64,000 nucleotides of DNA from CAZIZT01 sp964544085 (lineage in GTDB: Bacteria > Campylobacterota_A > Desulfurellia > Desulfurellales > Hippeaceae), in contig CAZIZT010000038.1 in assembly GCA_964544085.1 (NCBI GenBank), positions 1-64,000 on the forward strand. The letters run 5' to 3'. A model generated the notes under the pieces. That model was not told where the DNA came from. It did not search any database and was given only the letters and a program-made list of their open reading frames with translations. A program made the position numbers and the translations under genes. This document shows positions 8,724-17,898 of the stretch, piece after piece (the stretch's first letter is position 1; every line of letters begins with the position of its first letter).

Positions 8724-9478
8724 ACAACATACACATTCCACTGGTTAAAAAAAGATTTATCAATACTAACATACGCAACCTTGTAGTAGTTATTGACATT
8801 GGTAACACTACTGACTCTGCCAATAAAAGAACCCCGCGGAAATACACCGAAAGCACCTGAAGCATAAACCTTTGAACCAATTTTTATGACAGCGTTTGGA
8901 TCAAGAAATTCAGCTTTAGGCTTATAGAGATTACCAATAAAGAGTGCTCTGTAGGTCAAACCGTTTGAAACAATGTAAGCATCTGCAACAAAAGAGCTAT
9001 TAAAAACCGTTTTTGCCACCCAGAAACTACCCTTATGCTTGATAAGTTTACCTATCAGATGCATATCTGTAGAAAAAACAGAACAGTTGTGATGCTTAAG
9101 ATCAACAGGCTTCTCAAGCTGTATAAACATAAAATCAATATTAAAATTGTTCTTGAACTTAAACTTGCCTCTTATTATGCCGCCTTTCAAACCCGGCTCT
9201 CTTGCTGGGGCACAGTGCTGAGCCTTCAAAAACTTGTTTTCAAGTTCAAGCTGAACAATCCTCTTTTTCAATAGTTCGTTTTCCTTTTTCTGATTCAAAA
9301 CAACCAGATATCTATCTGTAAATACCTTCACATCATCAAGGAAACTGGTAACCGGATATGATATCAGCACAATACTCTCGACTATGTATCGATTGGCATA
9401 GTCAATAAGCGGCCTATATAGACGAGCAAAAAACGTAAGAATGATGGAAAATAATAGATAGAGAGCGATATACTTCAT
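8708..9478 (-). CDS. mreC: Rod shape-determining protein MreC
   Basis: MreC is a periplasmic scaffold that links MreB to the PBP2/RodA synthase. The 256 residues begin with one membrane anchor (about 1-20). A coiled coil of the QKKENELLKKRIVQLELENK type follows (about 63-83), then the beta-rich MreC domain with the GIIRGKF and KIGSKVYASG... segments. It starts three bases after the mreB stop, so it is co-transcribed with mreB. Confidence 0.92.
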   Translation of the reverse strand: MKYIALYLLFSIILTFFARLYRPLIDYANRYIVESIVLISYPVTSFLDDVKVFTDRYLVVLNQKKENELLKKRIVQLELENKFLKAQHCAPAREPGLKGGIIRGKFKFKNNFNIDFMFIQLEKPVDLKHHNCSVFSTDMHLIGKLIKHKGSFWVAKTVFNSSFVADAYIVSNGLTYRALFIGNLYKPKAEFLDPNAVIKIGSKVYASGAFGVFPRGSFIGRVSSVTNVNNYYKVAYVSIDKSFFNQWNVYVVCIKK

Positions 9479-9481
9479 TCG

Positions 9482-10525
9482 CTAATCCATAACCACTTCT
9501 CCCAGAAGCTCTATGTTGTCCAATATCATGCCTACACCTTTCACCACAGCAAAAAGGGCCTCCTCATGCACAGATACGGGGAGTCCTGTCTCCTTGTGGA
9601 TGAGCTTATCGAGCCCCTTCAAAAGAGCACCACCACCGGTTAGCATTATTCCCCTATCTACAATATCGCTGGCCAATTCCGGGGGTGTTTTCTCTAAAGC
9701 ATCCTTGACTGAAGCAACTATAACATTAACAGGCTCTTTTAGAGCTTCTCTGATTTCGTCAACGGTTATCTCTATCGAGTTTGGTACACCTGTAATCAGA
9801 TCGATACCTTTAACAAAAATCTGCTTCTTCTCCTCTTCCTCATCGTCTGCATAGAAGACACTACCATGCTCTATCTTGATTTTCTCAGCGGTACTATCAC
9901 CAATAAGCACACTGTACTTCTTTTTGATATAGTTCACAATAGCTGCATCCATCTTGTCGCCACCCACCCTGACAGAGACGCTGTGAACGATACCACCAAG
10001 CGATATAACTGCCACCTCTGTGGTGCCTCCACCAACATCCACAATCATACTTCCAACTGCATCCTGAACTGGCAAACCCGATCCAATAGCTGCAGCCATC
10101 GGTTCTTCAACGAGGTAAACCTCCCTTGCACCGGCATCCATTGCAGATTCTTTTACAGCCTTTTTTTCAACCTGAGTAATTCCATGGGGAACAGCAATTA
10201 TTATTCTTGGTTTGAAAATGCTTCTTCTGTTTCTTGATTTTTTGATAAAGTACCTAAGCATTTTCTCATTAACATCAAAATCGGCAATAACACCGTCTTT
10301 CAGTGGTTTGATCGCCTCTATATTGCTCGGTGTTCTACCCACCATCTCCTTTGCTTCCTTGCCCACACTGAGCACCTTTTTGCCACCTTTGGCGTCACGC
10401 TTTACAGCTACGACACTGGGCTCATTCAGCACAATGCCCCTTCCACGCACATAAACAAGCGTATTCGCAGTACCAAGATCTATAGCCAGATCATTTGAAA
10501 AATAGCTAATAAATGACTTAAGCAT
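9482..10525 (-). CDS. mreB: Rod shape-determining actin homologue MreB
   Basis: MreB filaments orient lateral wall synthesis. The 347-residue protein has the actin-fold signatures DLGTANTLVYV (phosphate 1, about 15-25), VDVGGGTTEVAVIS (phosphate 2) and GIMLTGGGALLKG (adenosine motif). Its length matches the family. An AGGGGTGAG ribosome site precedes the ATG. The gene directly follows spoT, which puts the stringent-response enzyme and the cell-shape genes in one transcription unit. Confidence 0.97.
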   Translation of the reverse strand: MLKSFISYFSNDLAIDLGTANTLVYVRGRGIVLNEPSVVAVKRDAKGGKKVLSVGKEAKEMVGRTPSNIEAIKPLKDGVIADFDVNEKMLRYFIKKSRNRRSIFKPRIIIAVPHGITQVEKKAVKESAMDAGAREVYLVEEPMAAAIGSGLPVQDAVGSMIVDVGGGTTEVAVISLGGIVHSVSVRVGGDKMDAAIVNYIKKKYSVLIGDSTAEKIKIEHGSVFYADDEEEEKKQIFVKGIDLITGVPNSIEITVDEIREALKEPVNVIVASVKDALEKTPPELASDIVDRGIMLTGGGALLKGLDKLIHKETGLPVSVHEEALFAVVKGVGMILDNIELLGEVVMD

Positions 10526-10538
10526 ATCTCACCCCTGT

Positions 10539-12698
10539 TTATTTAAGGATTTTCCTTCCCCTTCCGACTTCCAGTATGTTGCTGTTGTCGGAGAGCATTC
10601 CAACAAACTTATCTACCTCTGATTTATTTTTCACTTCAACCTTAAGGTTAATTACCGCCCTCTCCTCACTTTCGTCAAGGTAGCGAATTTTTATGTCCTT
10701 CACGTTTATCGACAGATTGGAAGCCACACTGGTCACATGGGCAAGCACACCGATCCTGTTCATTGCAACAATCTTCAGGTCCACCGGTAGTTTCTTGGGT
10801 TCATCCTCACGCCATTCCACCTCTATTAACCTATCGCAATCGTAGCCAAGACGTTGAATGTTCTCACAGTCCTTCCTATGAACAACAATTCCCCGCGTAC
10901 GGGTTATGTAGCCTATTATCTCATCACCATAAACCGGCTCGCAGCACTTTGCAAGCTTCACCATAACATCATCCAACCCGTCAACACCGATCTTGTATGC
11001 CTGTTTTTTTGGTAGCGCCCTGACGTGCTTCTTTTTTTCTTCAGGATAGACGCGCGAGATTACCGAAGAGGGCTGTACCTTTAAAAAACCTATCTTTTCA
11101 AGCAATTCATCGACACTATTTGCACCGAAATCCTTAAGTATTTCACCGAGTTTCTCCTGTTTTAAGAACTCCTGCAAACCTTTGTTTATCTTGGAAAGCT
11201 CTTTTGCAAGCAGGTTTCTGCCAATTTCTGCAGCCTCTTTCCTTTCACGCTCCCTAACCTTTTGTCTTATTCTGTTTCTTGCCTTACTTGTAACAACAAA
11301 ATTCAACCAATCGCGTGAAGGTACATGGTTGGCCTGGGTTTGAATCTCAACAATGTCTCCGTTTGAAAGCTGATACTTCAGCGGTACCATCTTGCCATTT
11401 ACGCGAGCACCAACGCATGTATTCCCCACTTCTGTATGGATAGCATATGCAAAATCCACACAGGTGGCACCTCTTGGCAGCACCTTTAGATCTCCAGCCG
11501 GTGTAAAGACATAAACCTCCCCCCTGAACAGGTCCACCTTCATCGTATTGAGAAACTCCTTGGGGTTTTCAAGCTCGTGTTGCCACTTTAGTAGGTGGCG
11601 CAACCACAAAAATTGCTTCTCATACTTATCGAAGATCTTTAGACCTTCCTTGTAACGGTAATGAGCTGCTATTCCCTCTTCGGCAACCTCGTGCATCTTC
11701 TTCGTCCTTATCTGTACCTCAACCACGGCGTCACTTGGCCCGAATATCGTTGTGTGCAGGGACTGATATAGGTTCTGCTTCGGCAGGGCTATGTAATCCT
11801 TGAATCTACCCGGCAACGGTTTATACTTGCCGTGTATAACACCCAGTGCTTTATAGCAGTTATCTTCGGTATCCGTTATAATCCTCACGGCGAGCAAATC
11901 GTAAATACCATCAAAATCCACCTGTTTGCGTTTCATTTTAGTGAAAATGCTGTAGAGATGCTTAACTCTACCACTCACCTCGCAACTGATACCTGCCTCT
12001 TCCATATCACGCTTGATTGTGCTTTCTATGTAGCTTATAACCTCTTGTTTGCGAGCAAGAGATTCCTCCACCTTCCTCTGGAGCTCTTCGTACTCTTTTG
12101 GGTGGAGGTACTTGAAGCTTATATCCTCCAGTTCGGACTTCAACCAATAAATACCAAGCCTATGAGCAATGGGAGCATAAACATCCATCGTCTCCTGGCT
12201 TATTCTTTCCTGCTTCTCTTTCTTCAGATAACATATGGTTCTCATATTATGCAATCTATCAGCCAGTTTGATGAGTATGACACGGATATCCTTTGCCATA
12301 GCCACAATCATCTTTCGGAAGTTTGCGGCCTGGCTTTCCTCCTTACTACGGTATTTTATCTTGCTAATCTTGGTCAAAGAGCTAACCAAGAACAGTACAT
12401 CGTCGCCGAAAAGCTCGCGAATCTGATCCTCAGAAGCATCCGTATCTTCCAAAACGTCATGCAGCAAAGCAGCGATAAGACTATTCTCATCGAGGTAGAA
12501 GCGATTAACAATCCTTGCAACATTGATCGGGTGAACGATGTAAGGTTCTCCACTTGCTCTTCGCTGATCTTTGTGCTTCTGGTAGGCAAAATGAAAGGCC
12601 TTATCCAGTCTCTCCCTATCAAATTTTTCAAGATTTATCTCGTTTACAAACTGCTCGTATAGCTTTGCTACTTCAGGGTCTATTCTTTGATCTTCCAC
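10539..12698 (-). CDS. spoT: Bifunctional (p)ppGpp synthetase/hydrolase (RSH)
   Basis: The 719-residue protein has the full RSH layout. The HD hydrolase shows HPINVARI, HDVLEDTD and KLADRLHNMRT. The synthetase domain contains GRFKDYIALP; the RxKD form is typical of bifunctional enzymes, whereas RelA-only proteins have ExDD. A TGS domain (about 390-450) and a C-terminal ACT domain (about 645-719) follow. All hydrolase metal-site residues I can check are present, so it should both make and degrade (p)ppGpp. The start is a GTG 19 bases inside rpoZ. No second RSH gene is seen in the window. Confidence 0.95.
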   Translation of the reverse strand: MEDQRIDPEVAKLYEQFVNEINLEKFDRERLDKAFHFAYQKHKDQRRASGEPYIVHPINVARIVNRFYLDENSLIAALLHDVLEDTDASEDQIRELFGDDVLFLVSSLTKISKIKYRSKEESQAANFRKMIVAMAKDIRVILIKLADRLHNMRTICYLKKEKQERISQETMDVYAPIAHRLGIYWLKSELEDISFKYLHPKEYEELQRKVEESLARKQEVISYIESTIKRDMEEAGISCEVSGRVKHLYSIFTKMKRKQVDFDGIYDLLAVRIITDTEDNCYKALGVIHGKYKPLPGRFKDYIALPKQNLYQSLHTTIFGPSDAVVEVQIRTKKMHEVAEEGIAAHYRYKEGLKIFDKYEKQFLWLRHLLKWQHELENPKEFLNTMKVDLFRGEVYVFTPAGDLKVLPRGATCVDFAYAIHTEVGNTCVGARVNGKMVPLKYQLSNGDIVEIQTQANHVPSRDWLNFVVTSKARNRIRQKVRERERKEAAEIGRNLLAKELSKINKGLQEFLKQEKLGEILKDFGANSVDELLEKIGFLKVQPSSVISRVYPEEKKKHVRALPKKQAYKIGVDGLDDVMVKLAKCCEPVYGDEIIGYITRTRGIVVHRKDCENIQRLGYDCDRLIEVEWREDEPKKLPVDLKIVAMNRIGVLAHVTSVASNLSINVKDIKIRYLDESEERAVINLKVEVKNKSEVDKFVGMLSDNSNILEVGRGRKILK

Positions 12699-12886
12699 AA
12701 GCCCTCTTTAATCTCCATCAGACTAACGATAGTGCTCTTGTGCCTCATTGCCTCCTTCTTGTCGATAAGCGGAGCATCTCCTCTAATCAGGGCATTGGTT
12801 CTGATTGCCGCTACCCTAACCAGCTCATACCTGCTGGGGAAGTACTTGAGTGCACCGTTTATCAAATCCGGAACGAAAATCTCCAT
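12680..12886 (-). CDS. rpoZ: RNA polymerase omega subunit
   Basis: The 68-residue protein contains the omega signature RYELVRVAAIRTNALIRG followed by a KEAMRHKSTIVSLMEIKEG segment. Omega helps assemble the beta' subunit and, in proteobacteria, contributes to a ppGpp site on RNA polymerase. The gene lies between gmk and spoT, the common gmk-rpoZ-spoT order, and its end overlaps the spoT start. Confidence 0.93.
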   Translation of the reverse strand: MEIFVPDLINGALKYFPSRYELVRVAAIRTNALIRGDAPLIDKKEAMRHKSTIVSLMEIKEGLWKIKE

Positions 12887-12889
12887 GTT

Positions 12890-13513
12890 TTACCCCTCCA
12901 ATTGCTTCATGATTTTCTTTTTCAATTCGCTGGCAAGCTCAATACGTTGTTGTCCCACAAACTTCATCCTCTCGGACTGAGAAACTATAATGGCGTGAAA
13001 TCTCTCAAGAGCCTCATCCAGTCTGTCGTTCACAATGCAGTACTCAAACTCACCAACAGAATCAAGTTCATAGATGGCAGTCCTCAAACGCACATCAATA
13101 TCACTCCTTTTACCATCCTTCATCCGCTGCAGCCATGTCTCAAAGTTAGGTGGTAGTATGAAAATGGTTACCACGTTATCGAACGCCCGCTTGATGTTCC
13201 TTGCGCCCTGCACATCTATTGCCAGTATAGCATCGTAGCCGCTTTTCAAAATCCTTTCCAGTTCCACCTTACTCGTTCCGTAATAATGGCCATGAACTAT
13301 TGCATACTCTACAAACTCACCTTTTTTTATACCGGCTTCAAACTCTTCTCGATCAACAAAATGGTAGTCCACCCCGTCCTTCTCGCCATCTCTTGGTTTC
13401 CTCGTCGTATGGGTTACAACCCTGCGAACACTGGGGTTCCTCTTCAGCTCCAGCTCGCAGAGTGTCGTCTTGCCACCACCTGCAGGGGAAGAGACTACAA
13501 AGATAATGCTCAT
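12890..13513 (-). CDS. gmk: Guanylate kinase
   Basis: Gmk phosphorylates GMP to GDP. The 207-residue protein has the P-loop SSPAGGGKTTL (about 8-18), the GMP-binding THTTRKPRDGEKDGVDYHF stretch (about 35-53), and the FVEYAIVHGHYYGTS segment. An unusual point is Ala-Gly-Gly-Gly in the P-loop, where many Gmks have SGAGKST; the Lys and the following Thr are kept. It overlaps remA by 4 bases (ATGA) and precedes rpoZ. Confidence 0.95.
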   Translation of the reverse strand: MSIIFVVSSPAGGGKTTLCELELKRNPSVRRVVTHTTRKPRDGEKDGVDYHFVDREEFEAGIKKGEFVEYAIVHGHYYGTSKVELERILKSGYDAILAIDVQGARNIKRAFDNVVTIFILPPNFETWLQRMKDGKRSDIDVRLRTAIYELDSVGEFEYCIVNDRLDEALERFHAIIVSQSERMKFVGQQRIELASELKKKIMKQLEG

Positions 13514-13749
13514 TTTTCGTTTATCCTCTCAGCAATTGTTTCAACAGCTATCGCACTAAGTACCACATGCCCTGAGTCCATAACTATTATTGAACGGGTT
13601 TTCTTTCCCTGCGTTGCGTCTATAAGCTTTCCCGCCGCCTTTAACTCATCCTTCATCTTTCGTATGGGAGAGGAATTCGGACCCACAACAGCTATAATTC
13701 TTTCTCGGTTGACAAAGTTACCGAAACCGATGTTTACAAGATACTTCAT
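13510..13749 (-). CDS. RemA/DUF370 family protein
   Basis: This 79-residue protein matches the RemA (YlzA, DUF370) family. It opens with KYLVNIGFGNFVNRERIIAVV, then has the invariant SSPIRKM segment and ends with the DATQGKKTRSIIVMDSGHVVLSA stretch (about 44-66). In Bacillus, RemA is a DNA-binding regulator of biofilm matrix genes; the role outside Firmicutes is not established. Placement immediately before gmk and rpoZ is the usual neighbourhood for the family. It overlaps gmk by 4 bases. Confidence 0.9.
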   Translation of the reverse strand: MKYLVNIGFGNFVNRERIIAVVGPNSSPIRKMKDELKAAGKLIDATQGKKTRSIIVMDSGHVVLSAIAVETIAERINEK

Positions 13750-13757
13750 ACCAAAAT

Positions 13758-15824
13758 TCAGGCAAAAATCAAATCAATTTCACCGGCAAATTTGTTTATA
13801 GAAACAACAGCAACCCTGACCCTGTCTCCAAGCCTGTAAACCTTGTGTCTCCTCCTGCCTATCATGGCGAAAAGCTCTTCATAAAACTCATAATAATCGT
13901 CACGCATTCGATCCACAGAAATGAAACCCTCAACAAAATACCTATCCAGACGCACGAAGATACCAGCAGGTATAATGTTCACAATCACACCTTTGAATGC
14001 TTCTCCGATGTGATTCCTCATAAACGAGGCCGATTTTACATCGTTCATGTAGAACATTGCTTCCTCTGTTACAAGCTCCCTTTCTCTGACAACAGATGCC
14101 ACATACTCAAGTGAAGAAGTATCAAAACGCCGACCTTCAAGAAGTGCCTTAACCATTCTGTGAACGACAAGATCCGGATAACGCCTGATAGGTGATGTAA
14201 AGTGGGTGTAATTATCAAAACCCAGCGCAAAGTGACCCATCCTGCGGGTGGAGTACTCAGCTCGTTTCAGAGAGCGTAGCATAAGATAGCTAATAATACT
14301 CTTCCTGTTGGCATCTTTCACACTTTCAAGCAGCTTCTGCAAAGCTTTGGAGGTAATCTTTTTCAAGCTAAACTCGAAATGGATACCGTACCGTTTGAGA
14401 AAGGCTATGAGACTTGCTATTTTCTTCCTGTCGGGCTCATCGTGTACTCTGCGTATATAGGAATCGTAGTGTCTATCAAGAAAATCAGCAGCGCAAAGGT
14501 TTGCTGCCAGCATAAACTCCTCAATGATAAAGTGCGAAAAGAGCCGAGGTCTTTTCTGTATGTCCACAACCCTGTTTCCTTCAAGTTTGAATTGTGGCTC
14601 TGGTATATCAAGATCGATGCTCCCTTCCCTGAAGCGTTTCTTTCTCAAAATCCTTGCAAGGCAACCCATCAGTTCCAGCTTCTTCATTAACCATTTTTCG
14701 TCCTCCAATTCGCCGTCCAAAATTGCTTGCACCTGCCTGTATGTCATGCGCCTTTTGTTGTTGATAACACCCTTGGTAAAACGGTATGCCTGCACATTAC
14801 CGTGCTGGTCAAAGTCTATAATTACACTCAGTGTCAACCTATCCTTATACGGCACAAGGGAGCAGATATTATCGGAGAGCCTTTTGGGGAGCATCGGTAT
14901 AACACTACCGGGAAAGTAAACACTGAAACAACGCCTTATAGCCTCCCTATCTATGGGTGAATCTGTACTGACGTAATGTGATACGTCAGCAATATGCACA
15001 TAGAGCCTGTAGCCATTCTTCCGTTTCTCAACATCCACAGCATCATCAAAATCCTTAGCATCTTCACCGTCTATTGTGATAACAGGCATATCTCTAAAAT
15101 CTTCTCTATCAACAAACTCCTCTGTGGAAGGCTCGTCAAGCCTGTTGGCTTGCGCTAAAGCTTCACTGGAAAATAGATGCGGCAGATTGTACTTATCAAT
15201 GACCACAGCCTCGTCTATAGTATCGTCGTACTGGTTGCCGTAAACCTTAACAACCCTACCTGTAGCCTTCTTTCCACCCTCTGGAAAAGCCGTTATCTGA
15301 CAAAGAACCACATCCCCACTATCCGCACCCGCAGTCTCCTCCAGCCGAACGGTAAAATCTATGTCCCTGTCAAAGGGTGCAAGTATCCACCTATTTGCAA
15401 TGCGCTCCACATACCCGATAATACGGCTGTACTTCCTTGACACTACCTTGATGATACGCGCAATGTAGCCCCGTCTGGTCCGTTCAATCCTTACCAAAAC
15501 CGTATCACCAACAATAGCGTGTAACGGATTGATAAGTGACGGGAGTCTCAGTTCGCCATCCGATGTAGAGAGCATATAAGTGCCGTTTTTGCGCACCAGA
15601 ACACCAAGGAAAACCTGTTCCTGCCTCTGATCCGGAACAAGTATGTACCTGCCACCTTTGGTCTTTTTGATTCTCCCCTGTCTCCTTAATTTCTTCAAAT
15701 CCTTATAAAAGCTCTTTTTCTGATGTTTTCTGATGCCCAGTTTCCTTCGTATCTCACTTTCGGTGGCTGGCTTGTAACCGGCTGAAGCAAGCAGCTTTAA
15801 AATAGCCTCTATATGTCCCGACAT
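13758..15824 (-). CDS. rnr: 3'-5' exoribonuclease R
   Basis: RNase R degrades structured RNA and is involved in RNA quality control. The 688 residues begin with a winged-helix domain rich in Lys and Arg, followed by cold-shock domains and the RNB catalytic domain. The RNB domain has DGEDAKDFDDAVDVE with the metal-binding Asp residues near 270 and HYTHFTSPIRRYPDL nearer the end. The C-terminal S1 domain starts at GEAFKGVIVNIIPAGIFVRL. It lacks the long basic tail of E. coli RNase R. The start overlaps the end of rpoN by 16 bases. Confidence 0.95.
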   Translation of the reverse strand: MSGHIEAILKLLASAGYKPATESEIRRKLGIRKHQKKSFYKDLKKLRRQGRIKKTKGGRYILVPDQRQEQVFLGVLVRKNGTYMLSTSDGELRLPSLINPLHAIVGDTVLVRIERTRRGYIARIIKVVSRKYSRIIGYVERIANRWILAPFDRDIDFTVRLEETAGADSGDVVLCQITAFPEGGKKATGRVVKVYGNQYDDTIDEAVVIDKYNLPHLFSSEALAQANRLDEPSTEEFVDREDFRDMPVITIDGEDAKDFDDAVDVEKRKNGYRLYVHIADVSHYVSTDSPIDREAIRRCFSVYFPGSVIPMLPKRLSDNICSLVPYKDRLTLSVIIDFDQHGNVQAYRFTKGVINNKRRMTYRQVQAILDGELEDEKWLMKKLELMGCLARILRKKRFREGSIDLDIPEPQFKLEGNRVVDIQKRPRLFSHFIIEEFMLAANLCAADFLDRHYDSYIRRVHDEPDRKKIASLIAFLKRYGIHFEFSLKKITSKALQKLLESVKDANRKSIISYLMLRSLKRAEYSTRRMGHFALGFDNYTHFTSPIRRYPDLVVHRMVKALLEGRRFDTSSLEYVASVVRERELVTEEAMFYMNDVKSASFMRNHIGEAFKGVIVNIIPAGIFVRLDRYFVEGFISVDRMRDDYYEFYEELFAMIGRRRHKVYRLGDRVRVAVVSINKFAGEIDLIFA

Positions 15825-17149
15825 CGTCTTTCCCTGCTGTTTGGTATGGAGAGTTCCTTTCTGTATTTGGTAACAGTACGACGGGTAATACGGATTCCCT
15901 CTTTCTCAAGAAGAGCCTTTATTCTGTCGTCGTTTAATGGATTGTTTTTGTCCTCCGCTTCTATAAGGCTTTTAATACGATTCTTTATAAAATCCTTGGA
16001 GACATTCTCGTTTACCCCGAACGAGAAAAAGCGTTTCAGTGGAAAGATCTTGCCCTCATATTCCACAAACTTGTTGCTTACAGCCCTTGTAATGGTTGAA
16101 ACGTTGTATCCAAGCTCATCTGCAATATCCTTGCGTGTGAGCGGCATGAGAACACCGTTCTCAAAGAATTGTCTCTGCTTTTTAAGGATAAGGTTAACCG
16201 TCTTTAATAGTGTTCTGTTGCGCTGCGTAATGGCAAGCATAAACTGTTTTAGCTGTCTGTACTTCTCCTCTATAAAATCCTTTGCCTCTTCGCTGTTCAA
16301 ATACTGTTCCAACATCTCTTCATCGACATGGAGTCTCGAAAGACTCCTCTCGTTTAAAACGGCCACAAGCTCAGAACCTATACGCTTTATGTACACATCC
16401 GGTTCGATGTAAATCCTCTCATCATTGATAGGGTAGTGCTCAAGCGGGTAAAGCGAATAGCTGGAAAGCTCATCCAATAACCGTTTGAAAACCTCTTCAT
16501 CTACATCCAGCTGTTGCCTGATCCTTCGCAGATTAACCCTGTTTGAGCCGTTTATTCGGTCAATAAGCTCAAACAGCTTTTCCTTGTATGTACAGTCGCT
16601 CATAGCGGCTTGAAGCTTCAAAAATTCTACAAAATTTCTGGAGGCGCACCCCAAAGGCTCAAGCTGCATAACCTTTCGCCTTATGCCTTCTACCCTGTCA
16701 GGTTCAACACCAACAGCGTCGGCTATCTCATCTACAGACAGATCTAAGAATCCCTTTTCATCAAGGCTGTGTACAATAGCTGAAACAATCCTTTCCGACT
16801 CCTCATCCAGGTCAAACTCCATCTTTGCCTGTCTGATAAGCGATTCCTGAAGCGACTCCTTTCCAGGCGTAAATGTCTCAAACGGATCAGGCCTATCCTC
16901 AGCATCGAAGCGTTCCCTGTATGCCTCATCCAGCTCTTTGAAAGCATCCTCCAGAGCAGTTTTAGGGGAAGCCTCCACACTTATCTGCTCATCGTCCTCA
17001 ATAACTACAAGCGGATTTTCCTCCGCAAGCTCCTTTAGCTTCTCCTCTATTTCAAGTACATTCATAGCCAGTATCTTGAGGGACAGGTCTATGTTGGGTG
17101 TAAGCAGCAGCCCAACCGAGACGGTAACATCCTGCCTGAGCTCAATCAT
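15809..17149 (-). CDS. rpoN: RNA polymerase sigma-54 factor
   Basis: RpoN directs polymerase to -24/-12 promoters and needs AAA+ activators. The 446-residue protein has the N-terminal activator-interacting region (LTPNIDLSLKILAMNVLEIEEKL...ENPLV), an acidic region II, the core-binding and helix-turn-helix regions, and a C-terminal RpoN box reading TRRTVTKYRK in place of ARRTVAKYRE (about 427-436). Both changes are Ala to Thr. No sigma-54 activator is in the window. The gene overlaps lptB by 4 bases, the common lptB-rpoN order. Confidence 0.95.
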   Translation of the reverse strand: MIELRQDVTVSVGLLLTPNIDLSLKILAMNVLEIEEKLKELAEENPLVVIEDDEQISVEASPKTALEDAFKELDEAYRERFDAEDRPDPFETFTPGKESLQESLIRQAKMEFDLDEESERIVSAIVHSLDEKGFLDLSVDEIADAVGVEPDRVEGIRRKVMQLEPLGCASRNFVEFLKLQAAMSDCTYKEKLFELIDRINGSNRVNLRRIRQQLDVDEEVFKRLLDELSSYSLYPLEHYPINDERIYIEPDVYIKRIGSELVAVLNERSLSRLHVDEEMLEQYLNSEEAKDFIEEKYRQLKQFMLAITQRNRTLLKTVNLILKKQRQFFENGVLMPLTRKDIADELGYNVSTITRAVSNKFVEYEGKIFPLKRFFSFGVNENVSKDFIKNRIKSLIEAEDKNNPLNDDRIKALLEKEGIRITRRTVTKYRKELSIPNSRERRCRDI

Positions 17150-17862
17150 GCGCTAAAACTCTTTCCAAGATAGATGTCTATCATTTCAGCATCCCTTTTC
17201 AACTCTTCGGGCCTTCCTTCCCGGGCTATCCTGCCGTTGTACATAATGTAAGCCCTATCGACAATATCCAGTATTTCACGAACATTGTGGTCTGTTATTA
17301 TTATACCTATTCCGCGTTCCTTCAAACTTTTTATGATCTCCTTCAGCTCATCCACTATTATTGGGTCTATGCCGGAAAAGGGCTCATCAAGCAGTATGAA
17401 CTGCGGTCTGGTTGCAAGCGCCCTTGCCACCTCCACCCTTCTCCTTTCTCCACCGGATATCGAGTAGGCCTTCAATCTGCGGATATGTGAGATGTTCAAG
17501 TCCTCAAGCAGTTTCTGGGCAATCAGTCTGCGTGTTTTAGGATCCTTGTAGACAAACTCCAGTATTGCATAGATATTCTCCTCTACGGTTAAACCTCTGA
17601 AAACTGAAGGTTCCTGTGGTAGGTAGGCCAGCCCATCCTTCGCCCTTTTGTACATGGGATAGTGTGTTACATCCCTGCCGTTGATAAAAATCTGACCCTC
17701 ATCAGGTTTAACCAGGCCCGCAATCATATAAAAGGTTGTTGTCTTGCCTGCACCGTTTGGTCCAAGCAATCCAACTATCTCTCCCTTTTTGGCGGTTATG
17801 TTTACGCCATTAACGGCAATTTTTTTTCTGTAGAACTTTTTTAAGCCCCTGCACTCTATCAT
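17146..17862 (-). CDS. lptB: LPS export ABC transporter ATPase LptB
   Basis: LptB powers LPS extraction from the inner membrane with LptFG and the LptC/A/D bridge. The 238 residues show Walker A GPNGAGKTTT (about 35-44), the signature SISGGERRRVEVARAL, and Walker B FILLDEPFSGIDPI. The SGGERRR form and the DEPFSGIDPI segment are characteristic of LptB rather than of amino-acid ATPases. The ATG has no Shine-Dalgarno; a -10-like TAAAAT lies 7 bases upstream. lptA and lptC are not adjacent here. Confidence 0.95.
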   Translation of the reverse strand: MIECRGLKKFYRKKIAVNGVNITAKKGEIVGLLGPNGAGKTTTFYMIAGLVKPDEGQIFINGRDVTHYPMYKRAKDGLAYLPQEPSVFRGLTVEENIYAILEFVYKDPKTRRLIAQKLLEDLNISHIRRLKAYSISGGERRRVEVARALATRPQFILLDEPFSGIDPIIVDELKEIIKSLKERGIGIIITDHNVREILDIVDRAYIMYNGRIAREGRPEELKRDAEMIDIYLGKSFSA

Positions 17863-17869
17863 AGAGTAA

Positions 17870-17898
17870 ATTTTACAACAACAACCGGGTATTTACAA
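17870..17898 (-). promoter_or_regulatory. Candidate promoter of lptB (leaderless arrangement)
   Basis: TTGTAA (17898-17893), which includes the radA stop codon, is followed after 17 bases by TAAAAT (17875-17870). Seven bases separate the -10 box from the lptB ATG, and no Shine-Dalgarno is present. It could drive lptB-rpoN and downstream genes independently of radA. Confidence 0.42.

Noticed and set aside
11832..12662. 276-codon ORF on the plus strand opposite spoT
   Set aside because: It lies entirely within the conserved spoT hydrolase/synthetase coding region on the other strand. Its translation is rich in Leu, Phe, His and Cys with no recognisable motif, and it has no promoter or ribosome site.
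15813..16412. 199-codon ORF on the plus strand opposite rpoN
   Set aside because: Ser/Leu/Phe-rich shadow of conserved rpoN coding sequence, with no motif or ribosome site.
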